The position numbers and the translations under genes are program-made. Positions 18,799-27,126 of a DNA stretch of 64,000 nt are shown piece after piece; the first letter of the stretch is position 1; every line of letters begins with the position of its first letter. The stretch is from Pseudomonas sp. PSKL.D1 (lineage in GTDB: Bacteria > Pseudomonadota > Gammaproteobacteria > Pseudomonadales > Pseudomonadaceae), in NCBI RefSeq assembly GCF_028898945.1, contig NZ_CP118607.1, positions 5,504,001 through 5,568,000 of the forward strand, given 5' to 3'. The notes beneath the pieces were generated by a model. It saw only the letters and a program-made list of their open reading frames with translations. It was not told where the DNA came from and searched no databases.

Positions 18799-18821
18799 AA
18801 CCCGCCTAGTGCGGGTTTTTT
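18799..18821 (+). terminator. Rho-independent terminator after tRNA-Phe
   Basis: Stem AACCCGC / GCGGGTT with loop CTAGT and a six-T tract. Confidence 0.85.
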
Positions 18822-18926
18822 GTTGTCTGGATTTTCCCCCTCCCCAGCCTTCCATCAACAGTTCTTGGGTTTCCCGAGCAACTGCGCTTCAATACGCGCA
18901 AATTTCAAACACCCTCAGGACAAGCC

Positions 18927-19370
18927 ATGGCCACCCCAACCAAACAACAGAAACGCGCCAAGCGCGCCGCCAGCAAGGCCAAGCAAAACCGCATGGTGCG
19001 CAGCGGCCAAGCGGTGAAGGCCAGTGCCGGCGACAGTGCCAGCATCGAGCAGGTGTTCGAAAAGGCGATGGCGTCGGACAGCTATAAAGAGCTGTTCGTG
19101 AAAATGAAGGCCGCGCAGGAGACCAGCCTGGTCGCGATGATTTCGGTGTTCCTGGTCGACCCGCTGCTGGCCCTGGTGCTCAAAGGGCACAAGGAAGAGC
19201 ACGCCACCGATTACATCGTGCTGGTGTTCAATGCCTACCGCACCTGGCTGGATGGGGCGGATGAAGACACCACCATGGCGTGGCTGGAGAGCGATGAGTT
19301 CCAGGAGGCCTATATCGCGGCTTCCGAGTTGGTGGCCAAGCAGCAACAGCTGCAGAAGCAGTTTGGCTGA
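18927..19370 (+). CDS. Conserved hypothetical protein with basic N-terminus
   Basis: 147 residues that I do not recognise beyond being of a kind seen in pseudomonads. The first 30 residues are strongly basic (TKQQKRAKRAASKAKQNRM). The rest is mostly helical and acidic, with one fairly hydrophobic stretch (SLVAMISVFLVDPLLALVL), too weak to call a membrane segment with confidence. The start has AGGA at a good distance (CTCAGGACAAGCC-ATG). It is a single-gene unit between tRNA-Phe and a REP pair; no function is proposed. Confidence 0.75.
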   Translation: MATPTKQQKRAKRAASKAKQNRMVRSGQAVKASAGDSASIEQVFEKAMASDSYKELFVKMKAAQETSLVAMISVFLVDPLLALVLKGHKEEHATDYIVLVFNAYRTWLDGADEDTTMAWLESDEFQEAYIAASELVAKQQQLQKQFG

Positions 19371-19394
19371 GAGGGCTTTGCGGCATGTGCCGGC

Positions 19395-19490
19395 CCTTCG
19401 CGGATAAATCCGCTCCTACAGGTACGGTGATCACCCTGTAATCCGCGATAGTCCGGTGATTACTCTGTAGGAGCGGATTTATCCGCGATG
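19395..19490. repeat. REP pair with extra inner half-copy
   Basis: Two full inverted REP copies enclose GTGATCACCCTGTAATCCGCGATAG and a further partial copy, suggesting a partial duplication within the pair. Confidence 0.8.
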
Positions 19491-19510
19491 ACGCCCGCAC
19501 AACCAACAAA

Positions 19511-19542
19511 AAAGGCCGCGCCCTTCACAGGACGCGGCCTTT
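19511..19542. terminator. Bidirectional terminator between the hypothetical gene and gabP
   Basis: Ten-base stem AAAGGCCGCG / CGCGGCCTTT with T-rich exits on both strands. Confidence 0.8.
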
Positions 19543-19564
19543 ATACATCTGCAACCAACGCCGA

Positions 19565-20950
19565 TCAGTTATCCAGCGCCACCCGCCCGGCCGCCTCGCG
19601 CTTGCGATGCACCAGCAGGCCCGCCGCCACCACGCCGATACTCAGCAGAGCAGTGGCCATGATCTCGACACGGTGATCCTCACGCAGCCCCATCACCACC
19701 AAAATGGCAACGATGAAGGCAATGGTCGCCCAGGTCAGCCCCGGGAACAGCCACATCTTGAACGAGATCTTCTCGCCACGCGCCTCACGCTGGCTACGCA
19801 TGCGCAGTTGCGACACGGCAATCACCAGGTAAACCAGCAACGCAATGGCACCCGAGCTGGCCAGCAGGAACTCAAACACCTGGGCCGGCGCAACGAAGTT
19901 GGCGAACACGCACAGGAAGGCCGCGGCAGTAGACAGCAACACAGCCCAGTGCGGGGTACCCGCCTTGGTGGTGCGCTGGGCAATGGCCGGCGCGTCGCCA
20001 CGCTTGCTCAGCGAGAACAGCATGCGCGACGAGGTGTACAGCGCCGAGTTCAGGCAGCTGGTTACGGCAATCAGCACCACGATGTCGACGATCAGCTTGG
20101 CATTCGGCACGCCGATACGGCTCAGCACGGTCTGGTACGAACCGGTCTCGGCCAGCGCCGGGTCGTTCCACGGCACCAGGGCCACGACCAGGAAGATCGA
20201 CACCAGGTAGAACAGGCAGATACGCCAGATCACCGAGTTGGTGGCGCGGCTGATCTGTTTGCCCGGGTCTTTCGACTCGGCAGCAGCGATGGTGACGATT
20301 TCGGTACCCATGAACGAGAACATGGTGGTCAGCATGGCTGCCAGCACCGCGCCCAAGCCGTTTGGCATGAAGCCCTGGGTGTCGAACAGGTGGCTGGCAC
20401 CGCTCACCTGGCTGTTCGGTACAAACCCGAACATGGCCGCACAGCCAACCGCGATGAAGCCAATGATCGCCAGCACTTTGAGCAGGGCGAACCAGAATTC
20501 GAACTCACCGTAATTTTTCACGCTGCACAAGTTGGTCAGCGTCAGCGCCAGGGTAATGACCAGGGAGAAGGCCCACAGGTCAACCGCAGGGAACCAGGCG
20601 TGCAGGATGGCTGCGGCGGCGTTGGCCTCCAGCGGGATCACCAACACCCAGAACCACCAGTAAAGCCAGCCGATGGTGAAACCGGCCCAACGCCCAATGG
20701 CGCGGTCGGCATAAGTGGAAAACGAACCCGTATCCGGCGAAGCAACCGCCATTTCACCGAGCATCCGCATCACCAGCACCACCAAGGTACCGGCAGCGGC
20801 ATAGGCCAGCAGCACAGCCGGGCCTGCAGCAGCGATAGCGTGGCCGGAGCCTACGAAAAGACCGGCGCCGATAACGCCAGCAATGGAAAGCATGGTGACA
20901 TGCCGTTGTTTGAGCCCCTGAGCGAGGTCATTGGAATTGTTACCGCTCAT
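19565..20950 (-). CDS. gabP: Amino acid permease, GabP-like
   Basis: APC-superfamily transporter of 461 residues with about twelve hydrophobic segments. The amino acid permease signature lies near the N-terminus (LKQRHVTMLSIAGVIGAGLF). Substrate-proximal motifs are GAGLFVGSG in segment 1 and the FMGTEIVTIAAAES stretch in segment 6. The overall pattern is closest to gamma-aminobutyrate permeases, but aromatic or proline permeases of the same family look similar, so the substrate is tentative. The ATG at 20950 is preceded by AAGG. A sigma-54-type promoter is readable about 85 bases upstream. Confidence 0.8.
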   Translation of the reverse strand: MSGNNSNDLAQGLKQRHVTMLSIAGVIGAGLFVGSGHAIAAAGPAVLLAYAAAGTLVVLVMRMLGEMAVASPDTGSFSTYADRAIGRWAGFTIGWLYWWFWVLVIPLEANAAAAILHAWFPAVDLWAFSLVITLALTLTNLCSVKNYGEFEFWFALLKVLAIIGFIAVGCAAMFGFVPNSQVSGASHLFDTQGFMPNGLGAVLAAMLTTMFSFMGTEIVTIAAAESKDPGKQISRATNSVIWRICLFYLVSIFLVVALVPWNDPALAETGSYQTVLSRIGVPNAKLIVDIVVLIAVTSCLNSALYTSSRMLFSLSKRGDAPAIAQRTTKAGTPHWAVLLSTAAAFLCVFANFVAPAQVFEFLLASSGAIALLVYLVIAVSQLRMRSQREARGEKISFKMWLFPGLTWATIAFIVAILVVMGLREDHRVEIMATALLSIGVVAAGLLVHRKREAAGRVALDN

Positions 20951-21047
20951 GAAAACTACCTTTGTAAGGAGTGGACCACTCGATTGCTTTTGTACGAAGC
21001 GCGCCTGGGGTTGTTTAGGCGTCGCTGCAATCGGCGGTTTCCCAGTG

Positions 21048-21062
21048 GCAATAAGCGGGCCA
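21048..21062 (-). promoter_or_regulatory. Sigma-54 promoter candidate for gabP
   Basis: The minus strand reads TGGCCCGCTTATTGC, matching TGGCACG-N4-TTGC at the GG and GC positions, about 98 bases before the gabP ATG. It would make the permease responsive to a nitrogen- or carbon-status activator. Confidence 0.5.
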
Positions 21063-21198
21063 TTTACACAAGACACTCGTCAGGTGACAGCGGCAGGCCC
21101 ATAACGGCGGGGGTTGCAGGGCATTCGGCCAGCCTGTGACCGAAAGGCCGCCAAATACCCATGCCAAGTGCGGATTACTGAAATACTCACTTACAAAC

Positions 21199-21228
21199 GC
21201 ACCAAAGGTGCCCCTAGGTAACACCTTT
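21199..21228. promoter_or_regulatory. Palindromes between gabP and the amino acid ABC operon
   Basis: GCACCAAAGGTGC (21199-21211) is a perfect palindrome. Its right half joins CACCTTT (21222) in a second inverted repeat. The site is about 140-165 bases upstream of the sigma-54-type promoter and resembles an NtrC site (GCACC-N5-GGTGC), but its spacer is two bases short. TTGCACAATTGCAA follows at 21227. Otherwise the 596-base divergent gap (20951-21546) shows no gene. Confidence 0.35.
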
Positions 21229-21546
21229 GCACAATTGCAATGCACGGCGAGTGCAACCCAAGGCGCAACCTTAAAAGTTGTTTAACGGCCGGTGAGGCAA
21301 AAACGGCTTCCAAGCGCTGGGCAAAGCTGTCACCATCGCGCCTTTTTTTCATCAAGGCTCTGGAGCTGGCGAGACACTGCGGACATCTGCGCGACGTTGC
21401 ACTGCAACGATGCGACAAACTGCCCCGTCTGCCGCCACAGCCCCCTGCGACCCTGTTGGCCGCTGTAATGCCGCTATGCTAGCGTGGCGCCTCGCCAGGA
21501 AGGCCGCCAACAGCTGGGAACGCACCCGAACACATGAGGACCGCAC

Positions 21547-22320
21547 ATGGCCCAGGCCACGCCCGCGCTGGAAATCCGCAACCTGCACAAACGCTACGGC
21601 CAGCAGGAAATTCTCAAAGGCATTTCGCTGACCGCGCGCGACGGTGACGTGATCTCCATCCTGGGGTCGTCCGGCTCCGGCAAATCCACCCTGCTGCGCT
21701 GCATCAACCTGCTGGAAAACCCGCACCAGGGCGAAATCCTCGTGGCCGGCGAAGCCCTCAAGCTCAAGGCCGCCAAAAACGGCGACCTGATCGCCGCCGA
21801 CAACCGCCAGATCAACCGCCTGCGCAGCGAAATCGGCTTTGTCTTCCAGAACTTCAACCTGTGGCCGCACATGTCGATCCTCGACAACATCATCGAGGCG
21901 CCCCGCCGCGTGCTCGGCCAGAGCAAGGCCGAGGCCATCGAAGCCGCCGAAGCGCTGCTGAACAAGGTTGGAATATACGACAAGCGCCACAGCTTCCCTG
22001 CCCAGCTTTCCGGTGGCCAGCAACAGCGCGCCGCCATCGCCCGTACCCTGGCCATGAAACCTAAAGTGATCCTGTTCGACGAGCCCACCTCGGCGCTCGA
22101 TCCGGAAATGGTCCAGGAAGTGCTTAACGTTATCCGCGCACTGGCCGAAGAAGGCCGTACCATGCTGCTGGTGACGCACGAAATGAACTTTGCCCGCCAG
22201 GTGTCCAGTGAAGTGGTCTTCCTGCACCAGGGCCTGGTAGAAGAGCAAGGATCGCCGCAGCAGGTCTTCGAAAACCCGACCTCGGCGCGTTGCAAGCAAT
22301 TCATGTCCAGCCACCGCTAA
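21547..22320 (+). CDS. Polar amino acid ABC transporter ATP-binding protein
   Basis: HisP/ArtP-type ATPase of 257 residues. Walker A is GSSGSGKST (about residue 40), the signature LSGGQQQR, Walker B ILFDEPTSALD and the switch histidine is in VTHEM. The start follows ACATGAGGACCGCAC. Together with the next three genes it makes a complete importer in the order ATPase, binding protein, permease, permease. Arginine, lysine, ornithine or histidine are the usual substrates of this subgroup; the sequence does not decide among them. Confidence 0.93.
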   Translation: MAQATPALEIRNLHKRYGQQEILKGISLTARDGDVISILGSSGSGKSTLLRCINLLENPHQGEILVAGEALKLKAAKNGDLIAADNRQINRLRSEIGFVFQNFNLWPHMSILDNIIEAPRRVLGQSKAEAIEAAEALLNKVGIYDKRHSFPAQLSGGQQQRAAIARTLAMKPKVILFDEPTSALDPEMVQEVLNVIRALAEEGRTMLLVTHEMNFARQVSSEVVFLHQGLVEEQGSPQQVFENPTSARCKQFMSSHR

Positions 22321-22331
22321 CGGAGCAATAC

Positions 22332-23084
22332 ATGCACACTTACAAGAAGTTCCTCCTGGCAGCCGCTGCCACACTGGTGATGTCGGCCAACGCCATGGCC
22401 GCAGAAAAACTGCGCATGGGCATCGAAGCCGCCTACCCACCGTTCAACAACAAGGATGCCAGCGGCCAGGTCGTAGGCTTCGACAAGGACATCGGCGACG
22501 CCCTGTGCGCCAAGATGAAAGTCGAGTGCTCGGTTGTTACCTCCGACTGGGACGGCATCATCCCTGCCCTGAACGCCAAGAAGTTCGACTTCCTGGTGTC
22601 GTCGCTGTCGATCACCGACGAGCGCAAGCAGGCCGTCGACTTCACCGACCCGTACTACTCCAACAAGCTGCAGTTCATTGCGCCTAAAAATGTCGACTTC
22701 AAAACCGACAAGGCTTCGCTCAAGGGCAAAGTGATCGGCACCCAGCGCGCCACCCTGGCCGGCACCTGGCTGGAAGACAACTTCGGCGACGATGTAGAAA
22801 TCAAACTCTACGACACCCAGGAAAACGCCTACCTGGACCTGGTCTCTGGCCGCATCGACGGCATCCTGGCCGACAAGTACGTGCAGTACGAGTGGCTCAA
22901 GAGCAAGGACGGCATGAACTTCGAGTTCAAAGGTGAGCCAGTGGTCGACAGCGACAAGATCGGCATCGCCGTGCGCAAAGGCGACCCACTGCGCGAGAAG
23001 CTGAACGCCGCCCTGGCGGAAATCAAAGCTGACGGCACGTACAAGAAGATCAACGACAAGTACTTCCCGTTCAGCATCGAATGA
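22332..23084 (+). CDS. Polar amino acid ABC transporter substrate-binding protein
   Basis: Periplasmic family-3 solute-binding protein of 250 residues with signal peptide MHTYKKFLLAAAATLVMSANAMA. The mature domain opens EKLRMGIEAAYPPFNNKD, and the LAO/HisJ-type signature follows (VGFDKDIGDALC, and FDFLVSSLSITDERKQAVDFTDPYY). The conserved Arg and Asp that hold the alpha-amino acid group are in GTQRATLAGTWLED and GRIDGILAD. The ATG at 22332 begins the signal peptide, 11 bases after the ATPase stop. Confidence 0.93.
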   Translation: MHTYKKFLLAAAATLVMSANAMAAEKLRMGIEAAYPPFNNKDASGQVVGFDKDIGDALCAKMKVECSVVTSDWDGIIPALNAKKFDFLVSSLSITDERKQAVDFTDPYYSNKLQFIAPKNVDFKTDKASLKGKVIGTQRATLAGTWLEDNFGDDVEIKLYDTQENAYLDLVSGRIDGILADKYVQYEWLKSKDGMNFEFKGEPVVDSDKIGIAVRKGDPLREKLNAALAEIKADGTYKKINDKYFPFSIE

Positions 23085-23127
23085 TCCGCCCCGACCGGCG
23101 CGCCCTTGCGGCGCGCCAGTCCCTAGA

Positions 23128-23832
23128 ATGCACCTGCCAATGAATATCGACCTGCACGGATTCGGCCCGGCCATGGCGGCCGGCACCCTGATGACCGTAA
23201 AACTGGCGCTTTGCGCGTTGCTGCTGGGGCTTACCCTTGGTTTGCTCGGCGCCCTGGCCAAGACTTCTTCCATCAAGCCGCTGCAGTGGCTTGGCGGCTT
23301 TTACTCGACCCTGGTTCGTGGCGTGCCCGAACTGCTGTGGGTGTTGCTGATCTACTTCGGCACCGTGGGGCTGATGAACAGCCTTGGCGAAGCCCTGAAC
23401 ATGCCGGGCCTGGAGCTGAGCGCGTTTGCCGCTGGCGTTATCGCCCTGGGCCTGTGCTTTGGCGCCTATGCCACCGAGGTGTTCCGCGGCGCCATTCTGG
23501 CCATCCCCAAAGGCCACCGCGAAGCGGGCCTGGCATTGGGCCTGTCCAAAGGGCGCATCCTTTCGCGGATCATCCTGCCGCAAATGTGGCGTATCGCCCT
23601 GCCGGGCCTTGGCAACCTGTTCATGATCCTGATGAAGGACACCGCGCTGGTTTCGGTGATCGGCCTGGAAGAAATCATGCGCCACGCGCAAATCGGCGTG
23701 ACCGTGACCAAGGAGCCGTTCACCTTCTACATGGTCGCTGCCTGCATCTACCTGAGCCTGACCGTCGTCGCCATGGCCGGCATGCACTTCATGGAAAAAC
23801 GTGCCGCTCGCGGCTTTGCGAGGGCTGAATAA
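23128..23832 (+). CDS. Polar amino acid ABC transporter permease (HisQ/ArtQ type)
   Basis: Inner-membrane permease of 234 residues with about five hydrophobic segments and the family motif FYSTLVRGVPELLWVLLIYF. The EAA loop for the ATPase is EAGLALGLSKGRILSRIILPQ. Two ATG codons (23128 and 23140) are possible and neither has a strong Shine-Dalgarno, so the first four residues are uncertain. It overlaps the second permease by one base (TAATG). Confidence 0.92.
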   Translation: MHLPMNIDLHGFGPAMAAGTLMTVKLALCALLLGLTLGLLGALAKTSSIKPLQWLGGFYSTLVRGVPELLWVLLIYFGTVGLMNSLGEALNMPGLELSAFAAGVIALGLCFGAYATEVFRGAILAIPKGHREAGLALGLSKGRILSRIILPQMWRIALPGLGNLFMILMKDTALVSVIGLEEIMRHAQIGVTVTKEPFTFYMVAACIYLSLTVVAMAGMHFMEKRAARGFARAE

Positions 23833-24521
23833 TGAATTGGGAAGTCATCATCAAATGGCTGCCACGCCTGGCCCAGGGTGCAACCCTGACCCTGGAGCTG
23901 GTGGCCATCGCGGTTGTGGCCGGGTTGATCCTGGCCATCCCGCTGGGCATCGCCCGCTCCTCGCGCCTCTGGTACGTGCGCGCCGTGCCCTACAGCTACA
24001 TTTTCTTCTTCCGTGGCACACCGCTGCTGGTGCAGCTGTTCTTGGTCTACTACGGCCTGGCCCAGTTCGACCTGGTGCGCCAGAGCAGCCTGTGGCCGTA
24101 CCTGCGCGATCCGTTCTGGTGCACCGTGCTGACCATGACCCTGCACACCGCCGCCTACATCGCCGAAATTTTGCGTGGCGCATTGCAGGCCATACCTAAA
24201 GGCGAGATCGAAGCCGCACGGGCGCTGGGCATGTCACGGGGCAAAACGCTGTTCTACATCATGCTGCCACGTGCCGCCCGCATCGGCCTGCCGGCGTACA
24301 GCAACGAAGTGATTCTGATGCTCAAGGCCAGCGCCCTGGCCAGTACCGTGACCCTGCTGGAGCTGACCGGCATGGCGCGCACGATCATCGCCCGGACATA
24401 CCTGCCGGTAGAAATCTTCTTCGCGGCCGGTGTGTTCTACCTGGTGATCTCGTTTGTGCTGGTGCAGGGCTTTAAATTGCTGGAGCGCTGGTTGCGCGTG
24501 GATGCCTGCCAAGGGCGCTGA
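23832..24521 (+). CDS. Polar amino acid ABC transporter permease (HisM/ArtM type)
   Basis: Second membrane subunit, 229 residues, with motif YIFFFRGTPLLVQLFLVYYGL and EAA loop EAARALGMSRGKTLFYIMLPR. It pairs with the previous permease as a heterodimer. The start overlaps the preceding stop codon, so translation is coupled. A REP pair follows the stop. Confidence 0.93.
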   Translation: MNWEVIIKWLPRLAQGATLTLELVAIAVVAGLILAIPLGIARSSRLWYVRAVPYSYIFFFRGTPLLVQLFLVYYGLAQFDLVRQSSLWPYLRDPFWCTVLTMTLHTAAYIAEILRGALQAIPKGEIEAARALGMSRGKTLFYIMLPRAARIGLPAYSNEVILMLKASALASTVTLLELTGMARTIIARTYLPVEIFFAAGVFYLVISFVLVQGFKLLERWLRVDACQGR

Positions 24522-24524
24522 AAC

Positions 24525-24598
24525 CCTATCGCGGATAAATCCGCTCCTACAAGGCAACGCGCCACCCTTGTAGGAGCGGATTCATCCGCGATAGGGCC
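24525..24598. repeat. REP pair (inverted)
   Basis: CCCTATCGCGGATAAATCCG and its inverted partner TAGGAGCGGATTCATCCGCG, located between the ABC operon and the methyltransferase gene. Confidence 0.9.
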
Positions 24599-24630
24599 CC
24601 AAAAACCTCCACACCACTCAAGCCCCACCC

Positions 24631-25836
24631 ATGCCCCCCTACCTCCACAGCCATCATCTCAACGACCGCTTCCAGGCCCTCGACCAGTTCCTGACCGAGC
24701 ACCAGCACCTGTGGAAACCAAGGCCCTTCACCACCCTGCGCCTTGACTGGGAAGCTACATACCCCGACCTCGCCGCCCACCTGCGCCAGAGCCCCTTGGC
24801 CGACGCCGAAGCAGAGTTCGCCCCAAACACCCTGCCCGCCCCGTTCCCGCAACTGGCCGAGCAAGCCCGTCAACTGTCTGCGATTGGCGAATTGCCCGAC
24901 ACCGGCCTACCCCCTGCCGGCCACCGCCTGGACGTCGACGTACCCGGCCGCAAGTGGCAACAGATCGAAGCCTTCAGCCGCCGCTTGGGCTTTAGCGAGC
25001 AAACCAGCCACTGGCTGGACTGGTGCTCCGGCAAAGGCCACCTCGGCCGCCGCCTGCTACAGCCCGGCCAGCAACTCACCTGCCTTGAGTACGACGCTGA
25101 ACTGGTACACGCCGGCCAGGCCCTGAGCGACCACCACCACCTGCCCGCCACCCACGTGCACCAGGACGTGATGGCCGCCGACAGCCGTCGCCACCTTGAT
25201 GGCGATAAAAGCGTGGTTGCCTTGCACGCCTGCGGCGACCTGCATGTGCAGCTGCTGCGCGTTGCCAGTGAACAAGGCTGCCGCCATTTGGCCGTGGCCC
25301 CCTGCTGCTACAACCGCATCCACGGCGAGCACTACCAGCCGTTATCCACAGCCGCCCAAGCCTCACCGCTGCAGTTGTCCATCATCGACCTGAGCTTGCC
25401 CCTGAAAGAAGCCGTGACCGCCAGTGCCCGCATTCGCCACCAGCGCGATTGCTCCATGGCACGGCGCCTGGCGTTCGACCTGCTGCAGCGCGAGCAGCGC
25501 CAGTGCGATGAGTATTTGCCCACCCCTTCACTGCCCAAAGCCTGGCTGGACAAGCCGTTCGAGGCGTACTGCCGCGACTTGGCAGCACTTAAACAAGTGC
25601 CCCTTGCGGGAACTCCGAACTGGGCTACGCTTGAATCTTTCGGCTGGCAGCGCCTGGCCGAGGTACGCAACCTCGAACGCCTGCGCAACCTGTTCCGCCG
25701 CCCGTTGGAGATGTGGCTGGTACTCGACCGCGCCCTGTTCCTGGCGGAGCATGGCTACTCAGTGCGCCTGGGTACGTTTTGCGATTACCCCCTCACACCA
25801 CGCAACCTGCTTTTGCTTGCCGAACAGGGCTGTTAA
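24631..25836 (+). CDS. SAM-dependent methyltransferase-like protein (Methyltransf_32 type)
   Basis: Cytoplasmic protein of 401 residues. The SAM-binding core starts near residue 130 with LDWCSGKGHLGRRLL (motif I) and includes VVALHACGDLHVQLL (motif IV region) and APCCYNRIHGEHY. This GKGHL / HACGDL combination belongs to the Methyltransf_32 family, whose bacterial substrates are unknown to me. The C-terminal 130 residues (ARRLAFDLLQREQRQ onwards) are helical and basic. Two exact DnaA-box sequences fall in or just after this gene. It stands alone between REP pairs. Confidence 0.75.
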   Translation: MPPYLHSHHLNDRFQALDQFLTEHQHLWKPRPFTTLRLDWEATYPDLAAHLRQSPLADAEAEFAPNTLPAPFPQLAEQARQLSAIGELPDTGLPPAGHRLDVDVPGRKWQQIEAFSRRLGFSEQTSHWLDWCSGKGHLGRRLLQPGQQLTCLEYDAELVHAGQALSDHHHLPATHVHQDVMAADSRRHLDGDKSVVALHACGDLHVQLLRVASEQGCRHLAVAPCCYNRIHGEHYQPLSTAAQASPLQLSIIDLSLPLKEAVTASARIRHQRDCSMARRLAFDLLQREQRQCDEYLPTPSLPKAWLDKPFEAYCRDLAALKQVPLAGTPNWATLESFGWQRLAEVRNLERLRNLFRRPLEMWLVLDRALFLAEHGYSVRLGTFCDYPLTPRNLLLLAEQGC

Positions 25837-25870
25837 CCACAGCACAACCTGTGGATAACTCTGTGAACAA
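25833..25870. promoter_or_regulatory. Cluster of DnaA-box-like sequences
   Basis: TTAACCACA (25833, one mismatch), TGTGGATAA (25850, exact reverse of TTATCCACA) and TGTGAACAA (25862, two mismatches) lie within 38 bases. The first two form the inverted repeat GTTAACCACAG / CTGTGGATAAC and include the methyltransferase stop codon. Another exact TTATCCACA lies inside that gene at 25342. Apart from this cluster and the REP pair, I see nothing in the gap up to 26192. Confidence 0.4.
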
Positions 25871-26068
25871 GCTTTTGATGAATGGTTGGATCCATGCGCT
25901 ATTTCAGCGCCCTTGCTTATTCCTTGATGCGCGTCAAGCCCAATAAAAACAGGCGTTTGCGCAAAGACCAGCGGCCAGCGTAATCGGCATGCCTTTCGCT
26001 CAACGCGCGAATGCCTCTTGTGCATAAGCATTCGTTGTGCATGGGCTCATCAACATTTCATCTGGCTC

Positions 26069-26156
26069 TGTAGGAGCGGATTTATCCGCGATCACCGCCG
26101 ACGCGGTGCCCGGCACCGGCTACGCCGGTGATCGCGGCTAAAGCCGCTCCTACAAG
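26069..26156. repeat. REP pair with central GC hairpin
   Basis: Inverted REP copies enclose GTGCCCGGCACCGGCTACGCCGGTG, a central hairpin also found in the REP pairs near 39318, 48540 and 54629. Confidence 0.9.
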
Positions 26157-26192
26157 GATTGCGCCGAATTCAGGATCGGTGCCCGACGACGA

Positions 26193-26456
26193 TCAATGCC
26201 GACGGTTTTTGGCCACTTCGATATCGTTCATCAGCGCCTTGGCCATTGCACTCAGGTAGTCGGCGGCACCCAGCAGCTTGTGGTCATCCTCCATATCCCC
26301 CTCACACACCAGGTGCCTGATGTAGCCGAGCAGTACCGAAACCTGCTGATAGGCCTCATCCACCGGAACACCCGGCTGCACACGAAATAACCCAACGGCC
26401 GGGCTGCCGACTTCAAGCCAGGTTTCAACGCCTGCTGTCACTGTGCTGTCAGTCAT
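26193..26456 (-). CDS. DUF3077-like small protein
   Basis: 87 residues with no signal peptide, containing the motif LFRVQPGVPVDEAYQQVSVLLGYIRHL, which matches the DUF3077-type small proteins common in pseudomonads. Function is not known. Its ATG lies within the last eight bases of the upstream gene (ATGACTGA), so the two are translated as a coupled pair. Confidence 0.7.
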   Translation of the reverse strand: MTDSTVTAGVETWLEVGSPAVGLFRVQPGVPVDEAYQQVSVLLGYIRHLVCEGDMEDDHKLLGAADYLSAMAKALMNDIEVAKNRRH

Positions 26457-26718
26457 GGTTCGGCTCCCTGCTTATACGGGCCAGGGCATGTTCAGCCAGC
26501 ACCCGCGCCGAGTCGGTGGCGTGGGCGGCATTGCTGAGGATGTTAAGGCCAGGTTCGCCGGCGTGTAGCTGGCAGTAATCGTCGATGGTGTCGATTACGC
26601 CGCGCATGAGTTCACAGGCGTGGGCCAGGGCGTCGGGTGGGGAGATTTCGCTGTGGATGGAGAAGAATGGGGTGTTGATGAAGGTGTGGCGGGGTGGGTC
26701 GGGGACGATCTTTTTCAT
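26449..26718 (-). CDS. DUF6124-like small protein
   Basis: 89 residues beginning MKKIVPDPPRHTFINTPFFS, with the FFSIHSEISPPDALAHACELM core that marks the DUF6124 small-protein family of Pseudomonas as I know it. No catalytic motif is visible. The ATG at 26718 has AGGAATTCCTAAG before it; that ribosome binding site falls at the foot of a long inverted repeat (26727-26821). It overlaps the DUF3077-like gene and probably belongs to the same superfamily. Confidence 0.65.
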   Translation of the reverse strand: MKKIVPDPPRHTFINTPFFSIHSEISPPDALAHACELMRGVIDTIDDYCQLHAGEPGLNILSNAAHATDSARVLAEHALARISREPNHD

Positions 26719-26726
26719 CTTAGGAA

Positions 26727-26821
26727 TTCCTACATTCAGACAGGAGATTCCACTTCTCTTCTTTCTCACGGAACAGAGGTGGCAACCGTACACGGGGTGA
26801 GAAACCGAGTGAATGTAGGAA
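26727..26821 (-). promoter_or_regulatory. Nested inverted repeats in the leader of the DUF6124-like gene
   Basis: Outer arms TTCCTACATTCA (26727) and TGAATGTAGGAA (26810) are perfect 12-base complements; inner arms TTTCTCAC (26762) and GTGAGAAA (26797) are perfect 8-base complements. Read on the minus strand, the 3' outer arm contains the AGGA Shine-Dalgarno of the gene at 26718. Folding of this RNA would therefore mask translation initiation. The rest of the gap up to 27126 shows no gene. Confidence 0.45.
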
Positions 26822-27126
26822 GCTCGGCCAGACCGAGGTCTGCCCGTGCACGGTCGCCATAGACGCAGCCGAAACATTCAAGCGGGTTCTCACACCCGGT
26901 CACCAGAAAATGGCGACCCAGGAACCTTATCCTTGGGGCGCTTCCCCGCCAACAGCGATACTTCAGCAGCGCGCGTAGGATAATTCCTAATCGCATCAAT
27001 CCTGAAGCATTTGGTTTCAAGTTCAGAAATCTCTTACATCTGCTAACGCCTTCGCGAAATAGGCTTGGCCAGCGGTGTATCATCCGCAACCCAAAAAAAT
27101 TGCCTGAATCCTCGGATTTAAAGATC

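Noticed and set aside
25833..25870. Replication origin suggested by DnaA boxes
   Set aside because: None of the genes usually beside oriC in Pseudomonas are present and there is no A/T-rich unwinding region of adequate length.
26719..26726. GGAATTCC palindrome at 26723-26730 as a separate operator
   Set aside because: It is part of the larger leader inverted repeat and ribosome binding site and does not need a separate explanation.
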